Shown here: piece after piece, positions 41,404-50,166 of the stretch
How the letters are laid out: every line of letters begins with the position of its first letter
Numbering within the stretch: the stretch's first letter is position 1
NCBI GenBank assembly: GCA_022841245.1
Contig: JALHRW010000012.1
Location: 1 to 51,474 of the forward strand
From: Planctomycetota bacterium
GTDB lineage: Bacteria > Planctomycetota > UBA11346
Direction of reading: 5' to 3'
DNA: 51,474 nucleotides
Translations under genes and position numbers: made by a program
The notes under the pieces: model-generated
Told to the model about the DNA's origin: nothing
What the model saw: only the letters and a program-made list of their open reading frames with translations
Databases searched by the model: none

Positions 41404-43104
41404 CTAGCCTGGGTAGGAAATGGCGGTGGCCGGACGTGGGGCCTTCACCTGATTGGCGATGCCGAGGAAGAACTCATGGCCGTGCGCCCAGGGCCGCGTC
41501 CACATGCGCCTGGCGATGCGCGGGTCGGCGCGCATCTCGTCGAGCGTCGCCAGGCGGCAGTTGTCGAGGGTGTGGTAGTAGATGCCGAGCATAGGATCGA
41601 TCAGCACTTCGCCGAGCGGCGTCTCGACCAGGCCGGTGAGGTGGCCGCGCAGGCCGAGGGTGAAGCCCTGCATCGGCACGCGGTAGAGTCGGCCGAGGAT
41701 CTCCGCGAGTTCCGCTGCGAGGGGCGCAGTGTCGCTGCAGAAGCAGCCGCCCAGGCGCAGGACGGTGGGGCCGTCAGCGGTGGCGGCGACTCGCGCCCAG
41801 CTCGAGGAGTGGGTGGTCAGGCAGGGATGCTGCAGGACCATCGAGGCGGCGCACAGCCCATCCTGCCAGTCGGGGAACCTGCGGCGGATCAGGCGGGCGA
41901 TGTCGCGCATCACCCCCGGCCGCATCAGATCCAGGTCGTCCTCACGCCGCTTCGCCTGAAGGAAGAAGTCGGAGGGCGCGCCCTGGCGGGTGGTGCGCGG
42001 CCGCCAATGCGGCAGTTTGGCCAGCAGCCAGGCGCGGTAGGCGTCGACGAAGTCGGCGCGCTCGGGATCCGGGCGGCGGTTGTACGGAGCACGGTCGGGG
42101 ATGAGGCCGTAGGGGTCGCGGACGATGATGCCGCCGTCGAAGCCGAAGGGATAGCTGCCCTGCCACAGGATGTTGCCGCCGTCGCCGAGGAAGGTCAGGG
42201 TGACGTGCGCGGTCTGCGCCAGCGCGTGCGTCGTCCATTTCGAGGTGAAGGGGTAGTCGACCGGCACGCTCAAACGCAGGTTTTTGCCGCGGGCGCGCCA
42301 GGGATGGTCAGCGGCATCGGTGGTCGTGCCGTCGGCGTGGATGACGGTGACCCGGCAGAGGCCGGTACGCGGTGCAGTGGCCGAGAGGCGGGCGTCGATG
42401 GCGATGGCCGAGGTGATGTCGGCGGTCCGCCACACCGGCTTGCCGAAGTCGAGGCGCTCGACCGCCAGCGGCGCATCAGGCGGCAAGAGGTCGGCGAAGG
42501 AGAAGGGGTTCGTGCTCCAGAACGGCGCCGCCGGAGGGAAAGAGGCGGGCGGCAGCATAATCGCACCAGCGCAGAAGAGACGGGCATGGATTCCGATCGG
42601 GACGCCACGCTCCGGGCCGCCACCGATCAGGGCGAGGCTGGCGCGCGGGAGGCTGATGCGCACCCGCCAACCGGTGGCGGTCGCCACCACGGTGACCTCG
42701 GGCTGCAGCGGCGGTGCATCGAGCTTGGCGGTCTGCACATCGGCCATCTCCTCGCCCATGAAATGGCAGATGTCCTCGAGGTGTACGTGGCCATCCCGTC
42801 CTACTGCGATCAGGCGGCGACTCAGGTGGTCGTGTTGGGGATCGAGGAAGAACAGAACGTGGTCGCGATTGTACCACTCGGGATGCAGCGTCGCATGGCG
42901 GTCGTCCCAGCCGGGCGGTGCGATGATCTCGGCGGCGAGTTCGAGGACGTCCGCGGTCAGCGCGGCGCGAAAGCGTCCATCGTGCCCACAGCCATGCCGC
43001 ACCTCGACCCAGGCGTCCAGGGGCCAAGCGGCCTGCGGCGGCCCGGCCAGCGTCGCGGCGGCGGTCCAGGTCGGCGAGTCGAGGGCGATGGCGTGGCGAT
43101 ACAT
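41404..43104 (-). CDS. CBM9-like plus transglutaminase-like protein
   Basis: A 566-residue protein; ATG at 43104 with GAGG 7 bases upstream. Residues about 1-185 resemble a CBM9-type carbohydrate-binding sandwich (WYNRDHVLFFLDPQHD; WRVRISLPRASL). The C-terminal 120 residues form a transglutaminase-like core: C456 (or C454) in LGGCFCSDTA, H488 in LRGHLTGLVE and D503 in VLIDPMLGIYYH. No signal peptide is visible, unlike the two other transglutaminase-like proteins of the window. It follows the glycoside-hydrolase-like gene after 9 bases. A role in cutting or linking a peptide or amide on a bound glycan is inferred. Confidence 0.75.
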   Translation of the reverse strand: MYRHAIALDSPTWTAAATLAGPPQAAWPLDAWVEVRHGCGHDGRFRAALTADVLELAAEIIAPPGWDDRHATLHPEWYNRDHVLFFLDPQHDHLSRRLIAVGRDGHVHLEDICHFMGEEMADVQTAKLDAPPLQPEVTVVATATGWRVRISLPRASLALIGGGPERGVPIGIHARLFCAGAIMLPPASFPPAAPFWSTNPFSFADLLPPDAPLAVERLDFGKPVWRTADITSAIAIDARLSATAPRTGLCRVTVIHADGTTTDAADHPWRARGKNLRLSVPVDYPFTSKWTTHALAQTAHVTLTFLGDGGNILWQGSYPFGFDGGIIVRDPYGLIPDRAPYNRRPDPERADFVDAYRAWLLAKLPHWRPRTTRQGAPSDFFLQAKRREDDLDLMRPGVMRDIARLIRRRFPDWQDGLCAASMVLQHPCLTTHSSSWARVAATADGPTVLRLGGCFCSDTAPLAAELAEILGRLYRVPMQGFTLGLRGHLTGLVETPLGEVLIDPMLGIYYHTLDNCRLATLDEMRADPRIARRMWTRPWAHGHEFFLGIANQVKAPRPATAISYPG

Positions 43105-43113
43105 GGCGGATCC

Positions 43114-46038
43114 TCAGACGATAAACATGCGGCCCATGCGGTGAACCTCGTTCTGCCACTCGTAGGCCGAGCACCAGATGACGCGGCGGTTGCGCCGCAC
43201 CGACGGGTTGCTGAGGAGGTTGAGCCGCCACATCGCGCCGGGTTCCGGCGCGCCGCCCAGCTGCGCCCAGGGGATGGTCAGGTCGAAGCGCCAGGTCGAG
43301 TCGGTGTTGGCGAAGGCGGTGATGAGTCCCTGCACCGGCGCCGGCTTCTCACGCACGAAGCGGCCGTCGGGCAGCTCCTGCAGGCTGGCCACCGTGCCGC
43401 CCTCGCCGCGGAAGTAGAGGGTGTAGTGCAGCATGCGGTCGCCGTGCGCGCCTGGATCGAGCATCACCTGCAGGAAGCCGGTCTGGTTGACGGTGCCGCG
43501 GTTCTTCTCCCAGGTGGCGGAACGCTCGGCCCAGTCGATGCCGTGCTCGCGCAGGCTGACCTGCAGGCCGTCGGCCGTGCGCGCGACGCGGAAGTCGCAG
43601 TTGTCGGGGCCGGCGAAGTCCTGGCGGGCGAAGAACGAGGCGAAGTCCTCCCAGCACAGCTCGCCCCAGCGGTAGCACTGGTCGTGCTGCAGGCGGCGGA
43701 AGCCCTGGTCGCCGGCCACGGACTCGGCTGGCGGGCAAGCGATTGCGGGCATGTGCAGGGCGTCGAGCTCAGCACGCAGGTGCTGAGCCCAGGCCAGGAC
43801 GTTGTCGCGCAGCAGGGCGTGCTGCGGCCGGGCCAGGAGGGAGATCGAACGCTCCGCCTGGCGCAGCGCTTGTGTCAGCAGGCCGCGGTTGCGCCGCTCC
43901 ATCGCCTCACGCACGCTGACGAAGGGCCGGCACATGCGGCGGATCTCGTTGAAGCGCTCGTGCGAGCGCAGGTAGGCTTGTAGGGCGGGGAAGGGGATGT
44001 CGTCGCGGGCGTGGGCGAGGATGCGGTCGAGTGCCGCCGCGTCGGCGGCCGGATCGAACTGCTTTGCCGTCGTCACCGAGACGAAGCTGTCGGTGGCGCG
44101 GCGGCCCGTCTCGCCGAGCAGTTTGGCGGTCTCCAGCATGAGATCGCGAGCCCGGCGCAGGTGGGCGAAGAAGGCGCGGCGATCGGCGACGAAGTAGCAG
44201 CGGCACAGCTCGACTGCGATGAGGATCTCGCGGCGGATGCGCTCGCCGAGCAGGCAGTTCAGCTCGACCTGGCCAGCGAAGACCGGATCGGCGGCGGGTC
44301 CGGTCTCGGCGCGGTAGGCGGCGAGGTGCCGGCGCGCTTCGGAGACGCGGCGGGCGAGGCTGGCGGCCATGACCAGGGGATGGCGTGCCGGCTTGCGCCG
44401 CACCGCCGGGTTGGCGAAGTCGATCGGCGCCTGGGTATCCTCTGGTACCACGCGCAGTACGCGGTCGCGCACCGCCCAGGCGCGCCAGGCGACGTTGTGC
44501 GGGATCGCCCCGATGCGGTTGATGAAGCTGACCGGGGCGTAGAAGAACGGTTCCTGGTAGTGCGACAGGCGGCCGGGGTAGAGGTAGCCCTCCTGCGCCG
44601 AGCCGTGCCAGAACTGCGTGTACTGGTCGAGGATGATGCGACTGGCCGCCAGGGTCGCCCCGTCGATGGCGGTGGCGGCCCTGGTGCTGCAGCCGAAGCG
44701 CGCGGCGGTGCGGGCGGTCAGCACCTTGCGGCTCGGCTGTTCGCCGCGCACGAAGTCGACCACCGCGTCGAGGTGCCCCTGGTTGAGGCGACCAGGATGG
44801 TGGTCGCCGGCGGGAAAGGCCTCCTTGCCGGGCAGCAGCGGCAGGAGCAGTTCGCTGATCGACTGGAAAGCCAGCGAATCGGCGCCCTTGTCGAGGAAGT
44901 CCTGCAGCAGGGCGGCGGTGTAGTCGCGGTCGGTGAAGAGGCGATTGCTGATGTTGGTGCCGCAATTGTGGCACGGGCCGTTGGAGAAGAAGAACTCGAC
45001 GTCGGGCAGAGCCCGCTTCCACACCGCCACGCGGGCGTCGGCGACCGGCACCGAGTAGACGTCGGCGGTGTCGTGCGGCTTGTGCTTCAGCGCCTTGGGC
45101 CCCGGATAGTCGCGCACCAGGCCGCTGAATCCGACGACGTCAGAGATGCCCCACAGGCGGAAGATGGCGTGCGGCGCGCGCGGTAGTTTGGCGACCGCCG
45201 GGAAGAGGGTCCGGCGCAGCAGGTCGGCGGCGTCGCCGCCGGATTCGAAGTTGTAGAACAGGCCGTCCAACTCGGGCACCTCGCGGAAGCACTGATGGTA
45301 GGCGTAGGCGATGTAGGCGTCGACCCCGGGATGACTGATGCCCGCCAGGCGCGTGCCGCCCTCCTTGAGTCCGAGGTGCAGATGGTCGGCGATGCCCTGG
45401 GTGAAATGCGAAACGTAGTGCTGGAGATAGGTGGTCAGGCCGTAGCTGCGGGCGATCCCGAGGAAGCGGCGCAGCGCCTCGCGATTGCGCCGGCGCAAGT
45501 CGTGGGCGAGGTGGGTGGCATGCGCCATGTCCTCGTAGCCGAGGAAGAACTCGAAGGGGTGGTAGGTGCCAGGATAGAGGACGAGGGCGCCGAAGTGGCG
45601 GCGCGCCAACTCGCGGCACAGCCCCTCCATGGTCTCAGCGGGGTAGTCCGTGATCGGCAGCTTCGGTGCGCTGCCGTCCCACGCCTTGCTTTTCGCGCCG
45701 CTGCCCTCGAAGACGATCTCGTGCTTGTACATGCGCGTGCGGAAGCGCGGGGCCAGGTCGCAGGTGTCGCCCATCCCGGCGCGGCGGCGGCGGGCAAGCT
45801 CAAGCAGGCCACTGATCGTGCTGACGGCGTTATTGGCGTGCAGCACCAGCCCGTTGGCGCCGCCTCGAATGGCGAAGGCCCCACCCTGCCGGTTCTCGGC
45901 TGCGAATGCCAGTGGTTGGCCGTCGATGGTGATGCATCCATCCGCGATAGCGGCGCCGGGGATCTCGCTGGCCGCCCAGCGTACGCCGTGCCCGGCCTCG
46001 CCGAAGAGGTGGTCAATTGCTGGGGAGGAATGGGGCAT
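43114..46038 (-). CDS. Glycoside-hydrolase-like protein with C-terminal CBM9-like domain
   Basis: A 974-residue protein. The ATG at 46038 is preferred; a start at 46065 would lie in the operator-like motif. Residues about 15-90 resemble the accessory domain of GH20/GH67-type enzymes (FAIRGGANGLVLHANNAVST). A probable TIM-barrel region follows (LYPGTYHPFEFFLGYEDMAH; GLFYNFESGGDAADLLRR; FFFSNGPCHNCGTNISN). A helical region comes next, and the last 200 residues resemble a CBM9-like sandwich (DFRVARTADGLQVSL; WRFDLTIPWAQLGG). The acid residue in YNFESGG is a candidate catalytic site. The family is uncertain. It is the first gene of a four-gene operon. Confidence 0.7.
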   Translation of the reverse strand: MPHSSPAIDHLFGEAGHGVRWAASEIPGAAIADGCITIDGQPLAFAAENRQGGAFAIRGGANGLVLHANNAVSTISGLLELARRRRAGMGDTCDLAPRFRTRMYKHEIVFEGSGAKSKAWDGSAPKLPITDYPAETMEGLCRELARRHFGALVLYPGTYHPFEFFLGYEDMAHATHLAHDLRRRNREALRRFLGIARSYGLTTYLQHYVSHFTQGIADHLHLGLKEGGTRLAGISHPGVDAYIAYAYHQCFREVPELDGLFYNFESGGDAADLLRRTLFPAVAKLPRAPHAIFRLWGISDVVGFSGLVRDYPGPKALKHKPHDTADVYSVPVADARVAVWKRALPDVEFFFSNGPCHNCGTNISNRLFTDRDYTAALLQDFLDKGADSLAFQSISELLLPLLPGKEAFPAGDHHPGRLNQGHLDAVVDFVRGEQPSRKVLTARTAARFGCSTRAATAIDGATLAASRIILDQYTQFWHGSAQEGYLYPGRLSHYQEPFFYAPVSFINRIGAIPHNVAWRAWAVRDRVLRVVPEDTQAPIDFANPAVRRKPARHPLVMAASLARRVSEARRHLAAYRAETGPAADPVFAGQVELNCLLGERIRREILIAVELCRCYFVADRRAFFAHLRRARDLMLETAKLLGETGRRATDSFVSVTTAKQFDPAADAAALDRILAHARDDIPFPALQAYLRSHERFNEIRRMCRPFVSVREAMERRNRGLLTQALRQAERSISLLARPQHALLRDNVLAWAQHLRAELDALHMPAIACPPAESVAGDQGFRRLQHDQCYRWGELCWEDFASFFARQDFAGPDNCDFRVARTADGLQVSLREHGIDWAERSATWEKNRGTVNQTGFLQVMLDPGAHGDRMLHYTLYFRGEGGTVASLQELPDGRFVREKPAPVQGLITAFANTDSTWRFDLTIPWAQLGGAPEPGAMWRLNLLSNPSVRRNRRVIWCSAYEWQNEVHRMGRMFIV

Positions 46039-46050
46039 GACGTCCTGCAG

Positions 46051-46064
46051 TAGATATATTGACA
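46051..46064. promoter_or_regulatory. Operator-like motif, proximal copy
   Basis: Read on the minus strand, TGTCAATATATCTA lies just upstream of the chosen start of the glycoside-hydrolase-like gene. Its first ten bases equal those of the 21156 palindrome. It is one of two copies here, 31 bases apart (about three helical turns). Confidence 0.6.
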
Positions 46065-46082
46065 TTTTTTACAATTAAAAGG

Positions 46083-46096
46083 AGATATATTGATAT
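46083..46096. promoter_or_regulatory. Operator-like motif, distal copy
   Basis: Read on the minus strand, TATCAATATATCTC is in the same orientation as the proximal copy and shares TCAATATATCT with it. The 31-base spacing would place bound proteins on the same helical face. Confidence 0.58.
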
Positions 46097-46189
46097 ACGC
46101 CATCGCCTGGCGCGTGCTGCACCAGCGGGTGGTCAAGGCGCGTAGCCCGGCAGGTTGAGGCGAAAGTCGCCGCTCGCGCAACGTGTTTG

Positions 46190-46218
46190 AGTGAACGTGT
46201 TCACCGGATCCGTTCACT
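46190..46218. promoter_or_regulatory. GTGAAC/GTTCAC inverted repeats
   Basis: GTGAACGTGTTCAC (46191-46204) has perfect 6-base arms. A third half-site GTTCACT follows at 46212-46218 after CGGATCCG, giving an outer AGTGAAC...GTTCACT pair. It lies 31 bases after the ChrA stop and upstream of the glycan operon. It could be an operator for the operon or a terminator for the ChrA transcript; the multiple half-sites favour an operator. Confidence 0.45.
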
Positions 46219-46248
46219 TGGCCGACGAACTGCGCCAGGCGGGGTTGC

Positions 46249-47433
46249 TCAGGTCAGGTGGGCGGCCAGTTCCGTCGCCAAGCAGCATCCCAGGACAACG
46301 GCCCAGGGCGAAGCACGCCACGATGCCAGGGCGATGAATGCTATCAGGGCCAGCGGCGCCCCGATCGGGGCATGGACGGCCTCGCTGCCGATCGGCGACC
46401 ACAGCGCTGCGCCCAGCACCCCGACCACGCCGGCATTGAGCCCGAGCATGACCCGCCGTGTCCACGTCGAGGCCAGAGCGAGATGGAAGAAACGCAGGCA
46501 GCCGAGGGCCAGCAGCATGCCCGGCGCGAAGATGGCGATGACCGCCGACAGGGCGCCGCCCCAGCCAAGGACCAGGGCGCCCAGCCAGGCGGCGACGGCG
46601 AAGAGCGGTCCGGGCACGGCCTGGGCCGCGCCATAGGCGGCGAGGAACTGGCTGTCGCTGAGCAGTCCTCCCTGCACCAGGGGATCGCGCAGGAGGGGGA
46701 GGACGACATGGCCGCCGCCGAAGACCAAGCCTCCCGCCTTGGCGCTGGCCCCGACCAGCGCTGCGAACGGCCCAGGGGCCAGCCACTGCATCGCGACGAT
46801 GCCACCGACCAGCAGGCCGAGCAGGCCGAGGCAGCAGGCGGACAGCCAGGCTCCTGGTGTACGTACGCCCCCCGTCCCGGCCGAGACGTCGGCGGGTGCC
46901 GGCAGGAGCGCACCGGTCAGGCCGGCGAGGATCAGCACGGTGACCTGCGTCCACGCTGCCGGCGAGACGAGGCAGAGGATGACGGCGCCGGCGGCGATGG
47001 TCGCCCGCTGGGCGTCGGGGCAGAGCGAGCGGACCATGGCCACGACTGCTTGCGCGACGATCGCCAGCACGGCGGCCTTCATGCCGATCAGCCAGGCTCC
47101 GCTGGTGTCCACCGTGCCCAGCAACAGGGCCGCCGCAGCCAGCGCGATCGACGCCGGGGCGGTGAACCCGAGCCATGCCGCCAACGCTCCGCGCAGCCCG
47201 GCGCGCTGCCAGCCGATCAGCAGACCTACCTGGCTACTGGTCGGCCCTGGCAGGAACTGGCAATAGGCCACCACCTGGGCGTACTCCTCCTCGCTCAGCC
47301 AGCGCCGGCCCGCGACCAGTTCACGGTGAAAGATGGCGAGGTGGGCGATGGGGCCGCCGAAGGACGTCGCGCCAAAGCGGAGGAAAACGCGGAACACCTC
47401 GCCGACCGTGCCCGGCGCATGTCCCTCGGCCAT
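46249..47433 (-). CDS. chrA: ChrA-type chromate/oxyanion transporter
   Basis: A 394-residue membrane protein. The ATG at 47433 has GGGAG 9 bases upstream; an ATG at 47442 overlaps the previous stop as ATGA and is the alternative. Two CHR halves are recognisable: FLRFGATSFGGPIAHLAIFH with AYCQFLPGPTSSQVGLLIGW, and KAGGLVFGGGHVVLPLL with AYGAAQAVPGPLFAVAAWLG. About ten hydrophobic helices are visible. The family exports chromate or transports related divalent oxyanions. Last in an operon with ModA-like and ModC-like proteins, it may handle molybdate or tungstate rather than chromate; this is inference. Confidence 0.88.
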   Translation of the reverse strand: MAEGHAPGTVGEVFRVFLRFGATSFGGPIAHLAIFHRELVAGRRWLSEEEYAQVVAYCQFLPGPTSSQVGLLIGWQRAGLRGALAAWLGFTAPASIALAAAALLLGTVDTSGAWLIGMKAAVLAIVAQAVVAMVRSLCPDAQRATIAAGAVILCLVSPAAWTQVTVLILAGLTGALLPAPADVSAGTGGVRTPGAWLSACCLGLLGLLVGGIVAMQWLAPGPFAALVGASAKAGGLVFGGGHVVLPLLRDPLVQGGLLSDSQFLAAYGAAQAVPGPLFAVAAWLGALVLGWGGALSAVIAIFAPGMLLALGCLRFFHLALASTWTRRVMLGLNAGVVGVLGAALWSPIGSEAVHAPIGAPLALIAFIALASWRASPWAVVLGCCLATELAAHLT

Positions 47434-47438
47434 GGCGC

Positions 47439-48284
47439 TCATCTCCCGTTCGGCGCCGCCGCGGCGAAGCCGTTGGCCGCGAAGATCCGCGCGATCTCCG
47501 CCTCGCCGCCGACGGCAGCGGTGAGGCGGCCCGAGGCGGCCTCGCCACCGCGCAGGGTGCACACTGCCACTGTCGTCGCCGGCCACGGGCCGGGCAGGGG
47601 CATGGCTGCCACCGTCGGCCTGGCCGGGAGGGCGACGAAGTTCCACACCACCGCCGCATCGATCGATCCCACGCGCACGGCGGTGACCAGTTCCACATGC
47701 TGACGCTGTTCGACGACGACGCGGGGCGCCACTCCTTCAGCGAGGCGGTCGGCGCGCAAGCGGGCCTGCAGATACTCGCCGCAGGTGCTGTAGCGGGCAT
47801 CGGGCAGACCGACGCGCAGCCCAGCACGGGCGAGGTCGGCAAGGCCGCTCAGGCCGAGCGGATTGCCGGGAGCCGTCACCAGCATCGGTTCCAGACCGCC
47901 GACATCGAGGCGTGCGACCAGCAGGCCGGCGGCGGCGAGCTTTTCGGGGAACGGATCGTGGAGCACCGCCAGATCCGCCCGCTCGCCGGCCAGCAGGCGC
48001 GGCAGGAGAGTCTCGGAACCGCCGTAATCAACGCGTACGGCAAGGCCCTTGCTGCGCGCCAGGGCGACCACCGCCTCGATCGGCACGCGCATCGACGAGC
48101 CGCAGAGGATGACCGTCTCGGCGGCGGGCGGCGGCAGGGCGGTTGCCGCAGGCGGCGGGACGGCGGCTGGCACGGGTGGAGGGACGGGGCGGGCGATCCA
48201 GGCGGTGACTCCACCGAGCAGGAGCAGGCCGCAGAGGGCGAGCGCCCGCGCGAGCCACGACGAGGGACGGGATGCGGTGATCAT
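47439..48284 (-). CDS. ModA-like oxyanion-binding protein
   Basis: A 281-residue exported protein: signal sequence LARALALCGLLLLGGVTAWI followed by a proline-rich linker (PPVPAAVPPPAATALPPPAA). The binding fold has VILCGSSMRVPIEAVV, VDYGGSETLLPRLLAGERAD and PMLVTAPGNPLG, as in molybdate-binding ModA proteins (GSS and YGGS anion contacts). Overlaps the previous gene by four bases and the ChrA gene nearly so. No ModB permease is in the window; the adjacent permease is FtsX/MacB-type, which normally does not use a binding protein of this type. Confidence 0.78.
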   Translation of the reverse strand: MITASRPSSWLARALALCGLLLLGGVTAWIARPVPPPVPAAVPPPAATALPPPAAETVILCGSSMRVPIEAVVALARSKGLAVRVDYGGSETLLPRLLAGERADLAVLHDPFPEKLAAAGLLVARLDVGGLEPMLVTAPGNPLGLSGLADLARAGLRVGLPDARYSTCGEYLQARLRADRLAEGVAPRVVVEQRQHVELVTAVRVGSIDAAVVWNFVALPARPTVAAMPLPGPWPATTVAVCTLRGGEAASGRLTAAVGGEAEIARIFAANGFAAAAPNGR

Positions 48285-48928
48285 CGGGATTCCTCGTGGG
48301 CTGCACCGTCACGCATGCGCAGCCGCCGGTCAGCGGCGGCGTGCAGGGTCGGATCATGGCTGGCGATCAGCACGGCGGCGCCGCCAGCAGCGGCGGCGCG
48401 CAGCATGCCGATGACCAGGCGGGCGTTGTCGGGATCGAGATTGGCGGTCGGCTCGTCGGCGAGCACGAGGCGCGGAGCGCCGGCGAGGGCGCGGACCAGG
48501 GCGACGCGTTGGCATTCGCCGGCGCTCAGTTCGCCGGGCCGATGCCGCAGGCGGTCGCCCAGGCCGATGCCGCTGAGGGCCTGGCGGACCGCGTCGGCCC
48601 CGCCGCCGCCGACGCAGGCATTGGCCAGGACATCGAGGTAGGGCAGCAGATGGGCGCGTTGGAAGACGATGCCGATCATCTGCCGACGCAAGGCTGCCCG
48701 GCCGCTCTCGCCGAGGCTGCCGAGGTCGCGGGTGTCGACGCGTATCGTGCCGGCATCGGGTCGCAGCAGACCGGCGGCGATATGCAGCAGAGTGGATTTG
48801 CCGCTGCCGCTGGCTCCGGCGAGGACGGCGAGGCACCCACTGGTCAGCTCCAGGCTGGCACCGGCCAGGGCGCGGACCGGCCCGGTCCGTCCGCGGAAGG
48901 TCTTGGCGATGCCGGCGAGAAGCAGCAT
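48281..48928 (-). CDS. LolD/MacB-type ABC transporter ATPase
   Basis: A 215-residue ATPase. Walker A is GASGSGKST, the Q-loop is VFQRAHLLP, the signature is LSAGECQRVAL (A for the second G) and Walker B is LVLADEPTANLD, followed by the H-loop ASHDPT. The length and sequence match LolD/MacB-type ATPases that work with FtsX-family permeases. Its start overlaps the permease stop by one base and its stop overlaps the next start as ATGA. It should form a complex with the permease at 48928-50163. Confidence 0.9.
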   Translation of the reverse strand: MLLLAGIAKTFRGRTGPVRALAGASLELTSGCLAVLAGASGSGKSTLLHIAAGLLRPDAGTIRVDTRDLGSLGESGRAALRRQMIGIVFQRAHLLPYLDVLANACVGGGGADAVRQALSGIGLGDRLRHRPGELSAGECQRVALVRALAGAPRLVLADEPTANLDPDNARLVIGMLRAAAAGGAAVLIASHDPTLHAAADRRLRMRDGAAHEESR

Positions 48929-50163
48929 CAGAGTTCCCTGAGCAGGCCGTCCGGTTCGCTGCGGACAGCGCCGAGGAAGGCCGGGAAGCCAGCCAGCATG
49001 GCGAGCAGCGGCGCCCCGCCGATCGCGGCCAGCAGGAGCGTTGCCGGCAGCGCAGCCCCGCTCACGGTGGCGGCGGCGACGCCGAGGCCGCCGCCGGCCA
49101 GTCCCACGATCAGGGCCCGGCCCATGACCAGGACTGCGACCCGGCCGGCGCTCCAGCCGACGGCGCGCAGCACAGCCAGTTCGGCCCGTCGGGCCTGGGC
49201 GTTAGCCGAGGCGGTGAAGGCGATGGTCAGCAGGGCCGCGAGCAGGACGGCAACACCGAGGCGGATGGCGAGGCGGGACATCGCTGCGCGTTCGTCCGCC
49301 GCCGCCTGGCGTTCGGCGGCTGCGGCCTCGCTGCCGGCCTGCGCGGCCAGCCCCAGCACCTCGCCGCGCGCCCGCGCCGTGGTGGCGAACACCGCCAGCC
49401 GGTGTTCGGGCAGGACCTTGCGCACCTGGGCCTGCGCGGCGCCACCGGCGTCATCACCGCACTGGCAGAGGAGGCCGTAGATGGCGTTGATGCGCTCCGG
49501 GGCGGCGAGCAGGGCCTGGGCATCGCTGAGCGCGACCCACAGCATGGCGTCCTCGAGGCCGCCGCGCGCGCTGCGCATCGCTGCCACGGTCAGCCGCCGG
49601 TCGCCGACCTCGACCTGGTCACCGATGGACAGGCCGAGGCGTTCGGCCAGGACCTTGGATGGGACGCAGGTACCCGGTTCGATCGCGCGCAGCAGCGGCG
49701 CCTGGGTACGGGGATCACTGATCCAGGTCTCGCCCCCGGCCCCGGCGAGGACGATGTCGACCGCGCGGCCGGGCAGGCGCAAACGGCGCATCAGCACCGG
49801 CAGCAGATGGTTGAGGGTGTCCGGCCTGGCGCGCGCCAACCGCTCACCGTCGGCTTGTGGCATGTCGGTGTCGGGGAGGCCTTCCAGGCGCAGGAGATCG
49901 AGATCCTGACCGGGCGCGACCACCACCGCGTTGTAGCCCATGGCCAGGGTGATCTTGCGCAGGTCGCGCTCGATGCGGCGCATGCGCTCGGCCGCCTCCG
50001 CCCCACGACGTTCGGCCCGCACCTCGGCGCTGCGGGCGTGCTCGCGCAGGCTGGCGATGGTGACCAGCGGCACCGCCACGGCCACTGCCAGAACCAGGAC
50101 CGTCAGCATGGCCCCCATCGGTCGGTGCAGCAGTTCAGCGAGGAGGAGGCGCAACATGGGCAT
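48928..50163 (-). CDS. FtsX/MacB-type ABC permease
   Basis: A 411-residue permease. One membrane helix lies near the N-terminus (MLTVLVLAVAVAVPLVTI). A large outer loop follows, including the MacB-PCD-type EPGTCVPSKVLAERLGLSIG and GDQVEVGDRRLTV. Three helices lie at the C-terminus (about 305-400), with ARRAELAVLRAVGWSAG as the coupling segment. Such permeases are mechanotransmitters or lipoprotein/lipid transporters. It starts 3 bases after the ThiF-like stop. Pairing with a ModA-like protein and ChrA is unusual. Confidence 0.85.
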   Translation of the reverse strand: MPMLRLLLAELLHRPMGAMLTVLVLAVAVAVPLVTIASLREHARSAEVRAERRGAEAAERMRRIERDLRKITLAMGYNAVVVAPGQDLDLLRLEGLPDTDMPQADGERLARARPDTLNHLLPVLMRRLRLPGRAVDIVLAGAGGETWISDPRTQAPLLRAIEPGTCVPSKVLAERLGLSIGDQVEVGDRRLTVAAMRSARGGLEDAMLWVALSDAQALLAAPERINAIYGLLCQCGDDAGGAAQAQVRKVLPEHRLAVFATTARARGEVLGLAAQAGSEAAAAERQAAADERAAMSRLAIRLGVAVLLAALLTIAFTASANAQARRAELAVLRAVGWSAGRVAVLVMGRALIVGLAGGGLGVAAATVSGAALPATLLLAAIGGAPLLAMLAGFPAFLGAVRSEPDGLLREL

Positions 50164-50166
50164 GGC

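Noticed and set aside
41476-43983. 835-codon plus-strand frame opposite the CBM9/transglutaminase gene
   Set aside because: It crosses the boundary of two real genes and is compositionally biased.
46258-47703. Plus-strand frame opposite the ChrA gene
   Set aside because: The minus strand shows both CHR domain halves; the opposite frame is rich in Q, R and G with no membrane segments.
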